NCBI RefSeq assembly: GCF_035593345.1
Contig: NZ_CP141606.1
Location: 4,588,001-4,652,000, forward strand
Length of the DNA: 64,000 bases
Direction of reading: 5' to 3'
Origin: Lelliottia sp. JS-SCA-14
GTDB taxonomy: Bacteria > Pseudomonadota > Gammaproteobacteria > Enterobacterales > Enterobacteriaceae
In this document: positions 1 to 9,923 of the stretch, piece after piece
How the letters are laid out: each line of letters begins with the position of its first letter
Position numbering within the stretch: the stretch's first letter is position 1
Position numbers and translations under genes: made by a program
The notes under the pieces: model-generated
Seen by the model: the letters and a program-made list of their open reading frames with translations, nothing else
The model's database searches: none
Told to the model about the DNA's origin: nothing

Positions 1-184
1 GATAATAGTGATACTACCGATAGTCGATTGCAATAATCACAATTAGGTTCGAATCCAGTATTGGACAACATTTAAAAATAGAAATAGTTTAATGAAAATA
101 TCATTTAGCCGGCGCTGCATCGATATTTCACCAGGTTTTACAGTTAGAAATTATTTAATTTGGCGTTGCATCACCATAGGTCAA
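1..184. other. Intergenic tail, no gene seen
   Basis: This AT-rich stretch lies downstream of yhiN and contains no convincing reading frame. A short string at about 46-56 resembles a tRNA T-arm, but no acceptor stem or CCA end can be drawn around it. The related strings GGCGCTGCATC (about 111-121) and GGCGTTGCATC (about 162-172) occur once each and are not enough to define a repeat family. Confidence 0.5.
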
Positions 185-214
185 AAAGGCTCTAACTCCT
201 CCCTTAGAGCCTTT
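183..214 (-). terminator. Rho-independent terminator of yhiN
   Basis: A perfect 10-bp stem (AAAGGCTCTA at 185-194 with TAGAGCCTTT at 205-214) encloses a 10-nt loop. Read on the minus strand it is followed by a T-run (183-187), which fits termination about 30 nt after the yhiN stop codon. Confidence 0.8.
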
Positions 215-241
215 AAAAATGCGGGGCTGTAAGACTTCGAT

Positions 242-1435
242 TTAGTCGCTCGCCAGCGCCTGCGCGCACGCCCAGGCACTTGCCCAGGCCCACTGGAAGT
301 TATATCCGCCCAGCCAGCCCGTCACGTCCATCACTTCACCGATGAAATAGAGCCCCGGAACCTTGCGCGCTTCCATGGTGCGGGACGAGAGTTCATCCGT
401 GTCCACGCCGCCGAGGGTCACTTCCGCCGTGCGATAGCCTTCGGTGCCGTTCGGCTGAACGCGCCAGTTGGTCAGCGTCTCGACCAGCGCCTGCTGATCG
501 CGCACATTGAGCTGCTTGAGCGTGACGTCAGGAATTTGCCCCAGCAGTTGCAGGCACTCGATCAAACGTTTCGGCAGCTGCATCGCCAGGGTGTTTTTCA
601 GGCTTTGATTCGGATGCGCGGCGCGCTGTTCGTCGAGGAACGCCGCCAGATCGCAGTCCGGCACCAGATTGACGGTGACGAATTCGCCTGGCTGCCAGTA
701 GCTGGAGATTTGCAGCACGGCGGGGCCAGAGAGACCGCGATGGGTGAACAGCAGATTTTCGCGGAACAGGGTGCCGTCTTCAGCGGTAATGGTGGACGAC
801 ACCGAGACGCCGGAGAGGGTCTGGAGCTGCTCCAGCAGCGGTTTGTGCAGAGTGAACGGCACCAGACCGGCGCGGGTCGGCAGCACCTTCAGGCCAAACT
901 GCTCGGCGATTTTATAGCCGAATGGCGTCGCGCCCAGGCCCGGCATCGACAGCCCGCCGCTGGCGATCACCAGTTTGTCGGCGCTGACCGTGTCGCCGTT
1001 CAGCTCAAGCCGGTAGCCGCTGTCGTCGCGTGAGACGCTCAGCACTTCGGTGCGCAGGCGCGTGGTGACGCCGCCCTTCTCGCACTCGGCCACCAGCATG
1101 TCGACAATCTGCTGCGCGGAGTCATCACAGAAGAGCTGGCCGAGGGTTTTTTCATGCCAGGCGATGCCGTGTTTGCCGACCAGATCGATGAAATCCCACT
1201 GGGTGTAACGCGCCAGGGCAGATTTGCAAAAATGACGGTTTTGGCTCAAATAGGCCGCGGGTTCGACATATAAATTAGTAAAGTTGCAGCGACCCCCGCC
1301 AGACATCAGGATCTTGCGGCCGGGTTTCTTGCCATTATCCAGCAACAGAACGCGACGACCCGCCTGTCCGGCCATCGCCGCACAGAACATTCCCGCCGCA
1401 CCGGCGCCAATTATGACGGCATCAAACCTTTCCAC
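242..1435 (-). CDS. yhiN: YhiN, HI0933-family flavoprotein (putative FAD oxidoreductase)
   Basis: This encodes a 397-residue member of the YhiN/HI0933 family of NAD(P)/FAD-dependent proteins of unproven substrate. The N-terminus carries a dinucleotide-binding GAGAAG loop (residues 10-15), followed by the family segment GRKILMSGGGRCNFTN. The C-terminal GLYFIGEVMDVTGWLGGYN is the usual second FAD contact. I place the start at the GTG at 1435 because it aligns with the E. coli start (MERFDA) and has an AGGA 7 nt upstream. The frame stays open further upstream to an ATG at 1597, but that extension would run into the shared promoter region with pitA and looks non-coding. Divergent from pitA, as in E. 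coli. Family assignment is firm; biochemical role is unknown. Confidence 0.9.
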   Translation of the reverse strand: MERFDAVIIGAGAAGMFCAAMAGQAGRRVLLLDNGKKPGRKILMSGGGRCNFTNLYVEPAAYLSQNRHFCKSALARYTQWDFIDLVGKHGIAWHEKTLGQLFCDDSAQQIVDMLVAECEKGGVTTRLRTEVLSVSRDDSGYRLELNGDTVSADKLVIASGGLSMPGLGATPFGYKIAEQFGLKVLPTRAGLVPFTLHKPLLEQLQTLSGVSVSSTITAEDGTLFRENLLFTHRGLSGPAVLQISSYWQPGEFVTVNLVPDCDLAAFLDEQRAAHPNQSLKNTLAMQLPKRLIECLQLLGQIPDVTLKQLNVRDQQALVETLTNWRVQPNGTEGYRTAEVTLGGVDTDELSSRTMEARKVPGLYFIGEVMDVTGWLGGYNFQWAWASAWACAQALASD

Positions 1436-1665
1436 ATCCAAATCCTCATGTTTAACAGGCGCGAATTGTAAAGTTTCCTCTGTGGTCACACCAGCGCAAA
1501 AAACTGATATGTCAGTCATATAATTGAAATATAAAATATATTTCTTTACCAGACGTAAACAATCCAGAAGGTATATCAAAAAAAAGCTATATTTCACTTT
1601 GCCCGTTGCGCATTTGTCCTGGATAATGCGCCGCGTTCATGTCCTCCAAAATGGCGTAACGTCCT

Positions 1666-3165
1666 ATGCTACATTTGTTTGCTGGTCTGGATTTACATAC
1701 CGGGCTTTTACTATTGCTTGCTCTGGCATTTGTGCTGTTTTACGAAGCTATCAATGGCTTCCACGACACTGCGAACGCAGTCGCAACGGTTATCTACACT
1801 CGCGCAATGCGATCGCAAGTTGCGGTTGTTATGGCGGCTGTCTTTAACTTCTTTGGTGTTCTACTTGGTGGCCTAAGCGTAGCCTATGCCATCGTTCACA
1901 TGCTGCCTACAGACCTGCTTCTGAATATGAGTTCAGCGCACGGTCTCGCGATGGTATTTTCCATGCTGCTTGCTGCGATTATCTGGAACCTCGGTACCTG
2001 GTATTTCGGCCTGCCTGCATCCAGTTCTCACACGCTGATCGGCGCGATTATCGGTATCGGGTTAACCAACGCCCTGATGACCGGCACGTCTGTCGTTGAC
2101 GCGCTGAACATCCCTAAAGTGATGGGGATCTTCGGCTCTCTGATTATCTCCCCTATCGTGGGCCTGGTCGTTGCAGGTGGATTGATTTTCATCCTGCGTC
2201 GTTACTGGAGCGGAACCAAAAAACGCGCCCGTATTCACCTGACTCCCGCAGAACGTGAAAAGAAAGATGGCAAGAAAAAGCCTCCGTTCTGGACGCGTAT
2301 CGCTCTGATTCTTTCCGCTATCGGCGTCGCCTTCTCTCACGGCGCAAACGACGGTCAGAAAGGCATTGGCCTGGTCATGCTGGTCCTGATTGGTGTCGCT
2401 CCGGCAGGGTTCGTGGTCAACATGAACGCCACCGGATACGAAATCACCCGTACCCGTGATGCAGTAAACAACGTCGAAACGTACTTCCAGCAGCACCCTG
2501 AACTGCTGAAACGCGTGACCGGTGTTGATCAGCTGATTCCTTCTCCGGAACCGGGTGCGACCACCGCTCCGGGCGAGTTCCACTGCCACCCGGCAAACGC
2601 GATCAACGCGCTGGAACGTGCTAAAGGCATGCTGAGCGATATCGAAAGCTACGACAAACTGTCCGTTGAACAACGTGGTCAGCTGCGTCGCATCATGCTG
2701 TGCATCTCTGATGTGACCGATAAAGTCGCGAAGCAGCCAGATGTGAACAACGATGACCAGCGTCTGCTGAAGAAACTGAAAGGCGATATGCTCAATACTA
2801 TTGAGTACGCGCCAATCTGGATCATCATGGCCGTTGCACTGGCACTGGGTATCGGGACAATGATTGGCTGGCGTCGTGTGGCGACCACCATCGGCGAGAA
2901 GATTGGTAAGAAAGGCATGACGTATGCGCAGGGTATGTCCGCGCAGATGACCGCTGCCGTTTCTATCGGTCTGGCGAGTTACACCGGTATGCCGGTTTCA
3001 ACGACCCACGTTCTGTCATCTTCGGTTGCCGGTACGATGATTGTTGATGGCGGCGGTTTGCAGCGTAAAACCGTGACCAACATCCTGATGGCCTGGGTGT
3101 TCACCCTCCCGGCGTCGATTCTGCTTTCGGGCGGCCTGTACTGGCTGTCGCTGAAACTGATTTAA
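1666..3165 (+). CDS. pitA: PitA, low-affinity inorganic phosphate transporter
   Basis: This encodes a 499-residue inner-membrane phosphate:H+ symporter of the PiT/PHO4 family, the same length as E. coli PitA. PiT proteins take up phosphate as a metal-phosphate complex. Both duplicated PHO4 signatures are visible: [11 protein letters not shown] near residue 30 and [11 protein letters not shown] near residue 225. A hydrophilic cytoplasmic domain (about residues 250-375) separates the two membrane halves. The protein is nearly identical to E. coli except within that loop. It is monocistronic, divergent from yhiN, and ends 16 nt before a strong bidirectional terminator shared with uspB. Confidence 0.97.
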   Translation: MLHLFAGLDLHTGLLLLLALAFVLFYEAINGFHDTANAVATVIYTRAMRSQVAVVMAAVFNFFGVLLGGLSVAYAIVHMLPTDLLLNMSSAHGLAMVFSMLLAAIIWNLGTWYFGLPASSSHTLIGAIIGIGLTNALMTGTSVVDALNIPKVMGIFGSLIISPIVGLVVAGGLIFILRRYWSGTKKRARIHLTPAEREKKDGKKKPPFWTRIALILSAIGVAFSHGANDGQKGIGLVMLVLIGVAPAGFVVNMNATGYEITRTRDAVNNVETYFQQHPELLKRVTGVDQLIPSPEPGATTAPGEFHCHPANAINALERAKGMLSDIESYDKLSVEQRGQLRRIMLCISDVTDKVAKQPDVNNDDQRLLKKLKGDMLNTIEYAPIWIIMAVALALGIGTMIGWRRVATTIGEKIGKKGMTYAQGMSAQMTAAVSIGLASYTGMPVSTTHVLSSSVAGTMIVDGGGLQRKTVTNILMAWVFTLPASILLSGGLYWLSLKLI

Positions 3166-3181
3166 TGCAGGATAAGCAATG

Positions 3182-3216
3182 AAAAAGCGGGTCAGGAAAC
3201 TGACCCGCTTTTTTTT
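3182..3216. terminator. Bidirectional terminator between pitA and uspB
   Basis: AGCGGGTCAG (3186-3195) pairs perfectly with CTGACCCGCT (3200-3209) around a GAAA tetraloop. There is an A-run on the left and a T-run on the right, so it can stop transcription from pitA and from the convergent uspB. Confidence 0.9.
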
Positions 3217-3219
3217 GGC

Positions 3220-3555
3220 TCAATGCCAGAGCGCTAACGCCACCATGCTCACCACCACCAGCCCGCACAGGGCGCTGGTCAGAATGAACTGGCGACGCAG
3301 ACGCTCACAGCGACGGATAAACTCGTCGTCATGGTGATCGCGATAGCGCTGGGCGTAGATGTACCACACCAGACGCATCTGTTTGCTGGGCTGTCCATGC
3401 GACGTGAAGAAGCCTCCACCATCCACATACTGATAAAGCAACGGATCGCAACCTCGAAGTACCACTAATAGCGCACGTAACGATGAGAAATAGCGCGCCA
3501 TATTCACTATGCAAACCACACATAACGCCCAAAACAATGCGACGGTGCTAATCAT
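3220..3555 (-). CDS. uspB: UspB, universal stress protein B
   Basis: This 111-residue inner-membrane protein has the same length as E. coli UspB, which is RpoS-dependent and needed for ethanol resistance in stationary phase; its molecular function is not known. A hydrophobic segment at about residues 2-21 and a second near the C-terminus (about 90-108) predict two membrane passes. The chosen start (MISTVALFW) matches E. coli; an upstream in-frame ATG at 3579 would add eight unrelated residues. It is divergent from uspA and convergent with pitA. Confidence 0.95.
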   Translation of the reverse strand: MISTVALFWALCVVCIVNMARYFSSLRALLVVLRGCDPLLYQYVDGGGFFTSHGQPSKQMRLVWYIYAQRYRDHHDDEFIRRCERLRRQFILTSALCGLVVVSMVALALWH

Positions 3556-3747
3556 ACTTCCTCCCCGGCGTCCGCCCACGAAGCGAGACTTCTGGACAAC
3601 CGCACCCCAATGCCCTGACAGACAGATCAGTGAAAGAATGACGAAAGTCGATCGGGTTCACGTTTTAATATCCGAACGGCTCATTAAATAGTGTAGGAGA
3701 TCCGTTAATTTTTTTGCCACAAGGTTAATCGTTATCAACACCAAAGC

Positions 3748-3776
3748 TTGAAAAATTTGTTGAACTGGGCCGTAAT
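3748..3776 (+). promoter_or_regulatory. Candidate sigma-70 promoter of uspA
   Basis: TTGAAA (3748-3753) and CGTAAT (3771-3776) are separated by 17 nt and lie about 60 nt upstream of the uspA start. The -10 match is only partial, so this is a weak assignment. Confidence 0.4.
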
Positions 3777-3837
3777 GAAGGCAGAAAGGCGACGGCTTAC
3801 CTGATAGTCATCGATAACTTAAGGAAGGAGTAACACT

Positions 3838-4275
3838 ATGGCTTACAAACACATTCTCATCGCGGTAGACCTCTCCCCGGAGAGCAAAGTGCTGGTTGAT
3901 AAAGCGGTATCCATGGCACGCCCATACAACGCGAAAGTTTCTTTGATTCACGTTGATGTGAATTACTCCGATCTCTACACCGGTCTTATCGACGTTAACC
4001 TTGGCGATATGCAAAAACGCATCTCCGAAGAGACGCACCACGCGCTGTCTGAGCTCTCCACCAACGCCGGCTATCCGATTACTGAAACCTTAAGCGGTAG
4101 CGGCGACCTGGGCCAGGTACTGGTCGATGCGATTAAGAAATACGATATGGACCTCGTCGTTTGCGGTCATCACCAGGATTTCTGGAGCAAACTGATGTCT
4201 TCCGCGCGCCAGCTGATCAACACCGTCCACGTGGATATGTTGATTGTGCCGCTGCGTGATGAAGAAGACGAGTAA
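3838..4275 (+). CDS. uspA: UspA, universal stress protein A
   Basis: This encodes a 145-residue cytoplasmic protein, one residue longer than E. coli UspA because of an acidic EEDE tail. The N-terminus [16 protein letters not shown] is characteristic. UspA is induced by growth arrest and many stresses; it is a dimeric Rossmann-like protein of the subclass that does not bind ATP tightly. A good ribosome-binding site (AAGGAGTAAC) precedes the ATG. The gene stands alone and is followed by a REP pair rather than a simple terminator. Confidence 0.97.
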   Translation: MAYKHILIAVDLSPESKVLVDKAVSMARPYNAKVSLIHVDVNYSDLYTGLIDVNLGDMQKRISEETHHALSELSTNAGYPITETLSGSGDLGQVLVDAIKKYDMDLVVCGHHQDFWSKLMSSARQLINTVHVDMLIVPLRDEEDE

Positions 4276-4286
4276 GTGTGAATTGT

Positions 4287-4357
4287 CGGGCGGCGCTAGC
4301 GCTTGCCCGGCCTACGATCAGGTTTTGTAGGCCCGGTAAGCGTTAGCGCCACCGGGC
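4287..4357. repeat. REP pair (BIME) between uspA and rsmJ
   Basis: Two inverted REP palindromes face each other (4287-4315 and 4326-4357), sharing the core CCCGGCCTAC and its complement. They occupy the gap between convergent uspA and rsmJ, where they could stabilise or terminate both mRNAs. The same family recurs at 7323, 11601 and 18514. Confidence 0.85.
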
Positions 4358-4361
4358 TTTG

Positions 4362-5114
4362 TTATTCCGGCGTCCCGGAATAAATATCAAACCGATGCCC
4401 TTTCGTCACCACGGCGTTGGTGGTCGCGACATCCGCCAGCGGCGGCGCATAGTCCGGGCGCTTCACCACTACGCGTTTGGTCGCCAGCAGGCGGGCCGGT
4501 TCGAGCAATCCATCCGCATCCAAATCAGGCCCCACCAGCGACTGAAACACCCGCATCTCTTTCTTCACCAGCGCACTCTTCTGCTTGTGCGGAAACATCG
4601 GATCGAGATAGACCACCTGCGGACGCGGCGTGATATCCGTCAGCGCCGTCAGGCTGGAGGCGTGCATCAGCTGTAACCGCTCCTGCAACCACGAGCCAAT
4701 CTCCGGGTCGGCATACCCGCGCGCCAGACCGTCGTCGAGGAGAGCGGCGACCACCGGGTTACGTTCCAGCATCCGCACGCGACAGCCCACGGATGCCAGC
4801 ACAAAAGCATCCCGCCCCAGGCCTGCCGTGGCATCTACCACGTCCGGGAGATAACTGCCCTTCACACCGACCGCTTTCGCCACCGCTTCACCGCGACCGC
4901 CGCCAAATTTGCGACGGTGCGCCATCGCCCCGCCGACAAAATCGACAAAAATCCCGCCAAGCTTGGGCTCATCGCTTTTGCGCAGTTCCAGATGTTCTGG
5001 CGTCATCACCAGCGCCATCAGATTTTCAGCATCGTGCTCCAGCCCCCAGCGGGCGGCAAGAACAGATAAGGCGCCGTCTCCGGCGCCTGTTTCATCCAGC
5101 AAACAAATTTTCAC
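4362..5114 (-). CDS. rsmJ: RsmJ, 16S rRNA m2G1516 methyltransferase
   Basis: This 250-residue protein has the same length as E. coli RsmJ (formerly YhiQ), which uses S-adenosylmethionine to methylate N2 of G1516 in 16S rRNA. SAM motif I is [11 protein letters not shown] (residues 94-104), and the catalytic-loop motif is DPMFPHK (171-177). It lies 8 nt downstream of prlC on the same strand, the E. coli arrangement, implying cotranscription. Nothing unusual is seen. Confidence 0.96.
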   Translation of the reverse strand: MKICLLDETGAGDGALSVLAARWGLEHDAENLMALVMTPEHLELRKSDEPKLGGIFVDFVGGAMAHRRKFGGGRGEAVAKAVGVKGSYLPDVVDATAGLGRDAFVLASVGCRVRMLERNPVVAALLDDGLARGYADPEIGSWLQERLQLMHASSLTALTDITPRPQVVYLDPMFPHKQKSALVKKEMRVFQSLVGPDLDADGLLEPARLLATKRVVVKRPDYAPPLADVATTNAVVTKGHRFDIYSGTPE

Positions 5115-5122
5115 GAACGCGA

Positions 5123-7165
5123 TTAGCCTTTGATTCCGTAATGTTCCAGCATCGCATCCAGCTGCGGCTCGCGGCCACGGAAGCGTTTGAACAGCTCCAT
5201 TGGCTCTTCGGAACCGCCGCGCGTCAGGATGTTATCCAGGAACGACTGACCGGTATCGCGGTTGAATATCCCTTCCTCTTCGAAGCGAGAGAAGGCATCC
5301 GCTGCCAGCACGTCGGCCCACAGGTAGCTGTAGTAGCCCGCCGCGTAGCCGCCCGCAAAGATATGGCTGAAGGCGTGCGGGAAACGGCCCCACGATGGCC
5401 CAGGAATGAGCGCCACCTGCTTCTTAATCTCGCCCAGGGTTTCGAGGATTTTAGCCCCCTGCTCCGGGCTGAACTCCGCGTGCAGACGGAAGTCGAACAG
5501 GCCGAACTCCAACTGGCGCAGGATAAACATCGCCGCCTGGTAGTTTTTCGCCGCCAGCATTTTATCCAGCAGTTCTTTCGGCAGCGGTTCGCCGGTTTCA
5601 TAGTGACCGGAGATAAACGCCAGCGCGTCCGGCTCCCAGCACCAGTTTTCCATAAACTGGCTCGGCAGCTCGACGGCATCCCACGGCACACCGCTGATGC
5701 CAGACACACCCGCCGCTTCGATACGGGTCAGCATATGGTGCAGACCGTGGCCGAATTCGTGGAACAGGGTGATCACTTCGTCGTGCGTGAACAGCGCTGG
5801 TTTGCCATTGACTGGACGGTTGAAGTTGCAGGTCAGGTAAGCGACCGGTTTTTGCAGCGAACCGTCGGCTTTACGCATCTGGCCGACGCAGTCGTCCATC
5901 CACGCCCCGCCGCGTTTGTTCTCACGCGCGTACAGGTCCAGATAGAAGCTGCCGCGCAGCTCGTTTTTCTCGTCGTACAGCTCGAAGAAACGCACTTCCG
6001 GATGCCAGACTTCCACATCGTGACGCTCTTTGGCGGTGATGCCGTAGATGCGTTTCACCACTTCGAACAGGCCGTTAACGGCTTTGCTTTCCGGGAAGTA
6101 TGGGCGCAGCTGCTCGTCGCTGATGCTGTAGAGATGCTGTTTCTGTTTTTCGCTGTAGTAGGCGATGTCCCACGGCTGCAGGTCATCCACGCCACACTCC
6201 GCTTTGGCGAAGGCACGCAGCTGAGCCAGCTCTTTTTCGCCCTGCGGACGCGCGCGTTTGGCGAGGTCAGTTAAGAAATCGAGCACCTGCTGTGGGTTTT
6301 CCGCCATTTTGGTGGCGAGGGATTTTTCAGCGTAGCTGTCAAAGCCCAGCAGTTGCGCCAGCTCGTGACGCAGGGCGAGAATTTCCGCCATCACCGGGCT
6401 GTTGTCCCATTTACCGGCGTTCGGGCCCTGGTCAGAGGCGCGGGTGCTGTACGCGCGGTAGAGTTCTTCACGCAGCGCCTGGTTGTCGCAGTAGGTCATC
6501 ACCGGCAGATAGCTCGGGATATCCAGCGTCAGGAGATAGCCTTCCTGCTCTTTCGCTTCGGCCTGCGCTTTGGCCGCAGCCAGCGCGCTTTCTGGCATGC
6601 CTGCCAGTTCGGCTTCGTCGGTGATGAGCTTCGACCAGCCCATGGTAGCGTCGAGGACGTTGTTGCTGTACTGGTTGCCAAGCTCGGACAAACGCGCGGC
6701 GATTTCACCGTAGCGCTGCTGTTTCTCTTTCGGCAGGCCGATGCCCGACAGTTCAAAATCACGCAGGGCGTTATCGACCGCTTTCTTCTGGGCGATATCC
6801 AGCTTCGCGTAGTTTTCGCCGTCGCGCAGATCGCGATACGCGTTGTACAGCCCTTCATGCTGACCGACCCAGGTGCTGTACTCAGAGAGCAGCGGCAGGG
6901 TTTGTTCGTAGGCTTCGCGCAGCTCCGGGCTGTTTTTCACCGAGTTCAGGTGGCTCACCGGCGAGAAAATACGGCCCAGCACGTCATCCACTTCCGCCAG
7001 ACGCTGGCACAGATTGTCCCAGGTGTAAGGTGCGCCCTGCGCAACCACGCGCTCAACCGCCTCGCGACAGTTATCCAGCGACTGGGTCACAGCCGGGACA
7101 ACGTGCTCAGGGAGGATTTTAGAAAACGGCGGCAACGAAAAAGGCGTGAGTAATGGGTTGGTCAT
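5123..7165 (-). CDS. prlC: PrlC, oligopeptidase A (M3 zinc metallopeptidase)
   Basis: This 680-residue cytoplasmic oligopeptidase equals E. coli PrlC/OpdA in length. It degrades short peptides, including cleaved signal peptides. The zinc-binding HEFGH motif lies at residues 469-473, with the downstream glutamate region in the PSQFMENW stretch. I start at MTNPLLTPF, which aligns with E. coli; an upstream ATG at 7204 would add 13 residues without support. It is the first gene of a prlC-rsmJ unit and is divergent from rlmJ. Confidence 0.97.
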   Translation of the reverse strand: MTNPLLTPFSLPPFSKILPEHVVPAVTQSLDNCREAVERVVAQGAPYTWDNLCQRLAEVDDVLGRIFSPVSHLNSVKNSPELREAYEQTLPLLSEYSTWVGQHEGLYNAYRDLRDGENYAKLDIAQKKAVDNALRDFELSGIGLPKEKQQRYGEIAARLSELGNQYSNNVLDATMGWSKLITDEAELAGMPESALAAAKAQAEAKEQEGYLLTLDIPSYLPVMTYCDNQALREELYRAYSTRASDQGPNAGKWDNSPVMAEILALRHELAQLLGFDSYAEKSLATKMAENPQQVLDFLTDLAKRARPQGEKELAQLRAFAKAECGVDDLQPWDIAYYSEKQKQHLYSISDEQLRPYFPESKAVNGLFEVVKRIYGITAKERHDVEVWHPEVRFFELYDEKNELRGSFYLDLYARENKRGGAWMDDCVGQMRKADGSLQKPVAYLTCNFNRPVNGKPALFTHDEVITLFHEFGHGLHHMLTRIEAAGVSGISGVPWDAVELPSQFMENWCWEPDALAFISGHYETGEPLPKELLDKMLAAKNYQAAMFILRQLEFGLFDFRLHAEFSPEQGAKILETLGEIKKQVALIPGPSWGRFPHAFSHIFAGGYAAGYYSYLWADVLAADAFSRFEEEGIFNRDTGQSFLDNILTRGGSEEPMELFKRFRGREPQLDAMLEHYGIKG

Positions 7166-7322
7166 AAGCGCTGTCCTGTTGAATAAGGTGAATGAAGCGC
7201 GCATCCGGCGCTGGGCATATTGTCTCTGTAATGGGGATAAGTGTAGTGAATTTCAATGCCAGGCGCAGCGCTTTCGCGGCGGCGGGGACTTTTCTGTATA
7301 CTGTGCCAATACGCTCTTTTTT

Positions 7323-7355
7323 CGCCCGATGGCGCTTCGCTTATCGGGCCTACGA
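7323..7355. repeat. Single REP palindrome upstream of rlmJ
   Basis: An imperfect palindrome with arms CGCCCGATGGCG and the TTATCGGGCCTACG end lies in the prlC-rlmJ divergent gap, about 25 nt before the rlmJ start. REP units normally sit 3' of genes, so a position in a 5' leader is less usual. Confidence 0.7.
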
Positions 7356-7379
7356 TTCTCTACTGGAACACCTTTACCC

Positions 7380-8222
7380 ATGCTCAGTTATCGCCACAGC
7401 TTCCACGCGGGCAACCACGCCGATGTCCTCAAACACACCGTTCAGAGTCTGATTATTGAATCTCTTAAAGAGAAAGATAAGCCGTTTCTCTATCTGGACA
7501 CCCACGCGGGCGCGGGCCGCTATCAGCTCAGCAGCCAGCACGCGGAGCGTACCGGTGAATATCTGGAAGGTATCGCCCGCATCTGGCAGCAGGACGATCT
7601 TCCGGCTGAGCTGGAGCCGTACATCGGCGTGGTGAATCATTTCAACCGCAGCGGCCAGCTGCGCTACTACCCAGGCTCGCCGCTGATTGCGCGCCAGCTG
7701 CTGCGCGAGCACGACAGCCTCCAGCTGACCGAACTGCACCCGAGCGACTTCCCGCTGCTGCGCTCTGAGTTCCAGAAAGATAATCGCGCGCGCGTGGAAA
7801 AAGCCGACGGCTATCAGCAGCTGAAATCCAAACTGCCGCCGGTTTCCCGTCGCGGCCTGGTGCTGATCGACCCGCCGTACGAAATCAAAACTGACTATCA
7901 GGCGGTGGTTACCGGCATTAACGAAGGCTACAAACGCTTCGCCACCGGGACCTACGCCCTGTGGTATCCGGTGGTTCTGCGCGCGCAAATCAAACGCATG
8001 ATCAAAGAGCTGGAAGCGACCGGCATCCGCAAAATCATGCAGATCGAGCTGGCGGTGCGTCCGGACAGCGATCAGCGCGGCATGACCGCCTCCGGGATGA
8101 TCGTCATCAACCCGCCGTGGAAACTCGAAGCGCAGATGAACAACGTCCTGCCGTGGCTGCATAAAACCCTGGTGCCAAGTGGTCATGGCCACGCGACCGT
8201 CAGTTGGATCGTGCCAGAGTAA
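7380..8222 (+). CDS. rlmJ: RlmJ, 23S rRNA m6A2030 methyltransferase
   Basis: This encodes 280 residues, equal to E. coli RlmJ (YhiR), the SAM-dependent enzyme that methylates N6 of A2030 in 23S rRNA. The N-terminal segment [19 protein letters not shown] and the catalytic DPPY motif (residues 164-167) are present. The frame is open far upstream, but the ATG at 7380 aligns with the E. coli start. It is followed after 70 nt by gor, and the two may be cotranscribed. Confidence 0.96.
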   Translation: MLSYRHSFHAGNHADVLKHTVQSLIIESLKEKDKPFLYLDTHAGAGRYQLSSQHAERTGEYLEGIARIWQQDDLPAELEPYIGVVNHFNRSGQLRYYPGSPLIARQLLREHDSLQLTELHPSDFPLLRSEFQKDNRARVEKADGYQQLKSKLPPVSRRGLVLIDPPYEIKTDYQAVVTGINEGYKRFATGTYALWYPVVLRAQIKRMIKELEATGIRKIMQIELAVRPDSDQRGMTASGMIVINPPWKLEAQMNNVLPWLHKTLVPSGHGHATVSWIVPE

Positions 8223-8292
8223 TCGCAGTCATCGGTGGAACCTATGGATTCCAGGTATACAATCGCGGCAATCAACGATTAAGGAAGAAGTT

Positions 8293-9645
8293 ATGACTAA
8301 GCATTATGACTACATCGCCATTGGCGGCGGCAGCGGCGGTATCGCCTCGATTAACCGTGCAGCCATGTATGGCCAGAAATGTGCGCTGATCGAAGCCAAA
8401 GAGCTGGGCGGCACCTGCGTGAACGTCGGTTGTGTACCGAAAAAAGTGATGTGGCACGCCGCGCAAATCCGTGAGGCGATCCATATGTACGGCCCGGACT
8501 ACGGCTTCGATACCACCATCAATCACTTCGACTGGGACAAGCTGATTGCCAGCCGTACCGCCTACATTGACCGCATCCATACCTCGTATGACAACGTGCT
8601 GGGCAAAAATAACGTCGATGTGATCCGCGGCTTTGCGCGCTTCGTTGATGCGAAAACGATCGAAGTGAACGGCGAGACGATCACCGCCGATCATATCCTG
8701 ATCGCCACCGGCGGCCGTCCAAGCCACCCGGACATTCCAGGCGTGGAGTACGGTATCGACTCCGACGGTTTCTTCGAACTGCCTGCCCTGCCAAAACGCG
8801 TGGCGGTAGTCGGTGCGGGTTATATCGCTGTCGAGCTGGCGGGTGTGATTAACGGCCTGGGCGCGGATGCGCACCTGTTTGTGCGTAAACACGCGCCGCT
8901 GCGCAGCTTTGATCCACTGATCGTCGAGACGCTGGTCGAAGTGATGAACGCCGAAGGGCCAAAACTGCACACCAACGCGGTACCAAAAGCGGTGGTGAAA
9001 AACGCCGACGGCAGCCTGACTCTGGAGCTGGAAGATGGCCGCAGCCAGACCGTCGATTGCCTGATCTGGGCGATTGGCCGCGAACCGGCTAACGACAACT
9101 TCAATCTCGCCGTCACCGGCGTGAAAACCAATGCAAAAGGCTACATCGAAGTCGATAAGTTCCAGAACACCAGTGTTCCAGGAATTTATGCGGTCGGTGA
9201 TAACACCGGTGCGGTTGAGCTGACACCCGTTGCCGTTGCCGCAGGCCGTCGTCTGTCTGAACGTCTGTTCAACAACAAGCCGGACGAGCATCTGGATTAC
9301 AGCAACATCCCGACCGTGGTCTTCAGCCACCCGCCAATCGGCACCGTCGGTTTAACCGAACCGCAGGCGCGCGAGCTGCATGGCGACGATCAGGTGAAAG
9401 TGTACAAATCGTCCTTCACGGCGATGTACACCGCAGTGACATCTCATCGCCAGCCGTGCCGCATGAAGCTGGTTTGCGTCGGCCCGGAAGAGAAAATCGT
9501 CGGGATCCACGGCATCGGCTTCGGCATGGATGAAATCCTGCAGGGCTTTGCGGTAGCGCTGAAAATGGGTGCGACCAAGAAAGACTTCGACAATACCGTG
9601 GCGATCCATCCGACGGCGGCGGAAGAGTTTGTGACGATGCGTTAA
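8293..9645 (+). CDS. gor: Gor, glutathione reductase
   Basis: This 450-residue FAD disulfide oxidoreductase has the same length as E. coli Gor. It reduces oxidised glutathione with NADPH in the cytosol. The FAD loop GGGSGG (residues 11-16), the redox-active disulfide GGTCVNVGC (C42/C47), the NADPH loop GAGYIA and the C-terminal HPTAAEE active-site base segment are all intact. The ATG at 8293 follows AAGGAAG. In E. coli the next genes are the arsenic and acid-resistance genes; here treF follows directly. Confidence 0.98.
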   Translation: MTKHYDYIAIGGGSGGIASINRAAMYGQKCALIEAKELGGTCVNVGCVPKKVMWHAAQIREAIHMYGPDYGFDTTINHFDWDKLIASRTAYIDRIHTSYDNVLGKNNVDVIRGFARFVDAKTIEVNGETITADHILIATGGRPSHPDIPGVEYGIDSDGFFELPALPKRVAVVGAGYIAVELAGVINGLGADAHLFVRKHAPLRSFDPLIVETLVEVMNAEGPKLHTNAVPKAVVKNADGSLTLELEDGRSQTVDCLIWAIGREPANDNFNLAVTGVKTNAKGYIEVDKFQNTSVPGIYAVGDNTGAVELTPVAVAAGRRLSERLFNNKPDEHLDYSNIPTVVFSHPPIGTVGLTEPQARELHGDDQVKVYKSSFTAMYTAVTSHRQPCRMKLVCVGPEEKIVGIHGIGFGMDEILQGFAVALKMGATKKDFDNTVAIHPTAAEEFVTMR

Positions 9646-9650
9646 TTCCC

Positions 9651-9680
9651 AATGCCCCTCTCCCGAGGGGCATTTTGTTT
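9651..9680 (+). terminator. Terminator of gor
   Basis: AATGCCCCTC (9651-9660) pairs with GAGGGGCATT (9665-9674) around a TCCC loop and is followed by TTGTTT, five bases after the gor stop codon. Confidence 0.85.
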
Positions 9681-9923
9681 GACCATTCATAAATCGTTGC
9701 AAAACGAATGCTCCGAATTTCTCCAGCGCCTCTCTCGCTTACCCAGTCAAATAAAAAACGCAGAATCAAGCAGATACCACCCGTTTGCTCAAACCAGGCC
9801 AAACCACAAAACGTGATCTACCGCACACTTCGTCCTTCGCACACCGAAGCGAGTGTCTAAGCTTAGTAGATGCCCGGGAAACACCCGTATGTGTGACAAC
9901 GCAAACCGGAGGTCCTAACCACC

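Noticed and set aside
46..56. TTCGAAT flanked by GG/CC, resembling a tRNA T-arm or an attachment site
   Set aside because: No acceptor stem, anticodon arm or CCA end can be built around it, and no integrase gene is near.
4793..6274. Long open frame antisense to rsmJ and prlC
   Set aside because: Both sense genes are unmistakable; the antisense frame is a codon-bias shadow with an Arg/Gln/Val/Ala-rich composition.
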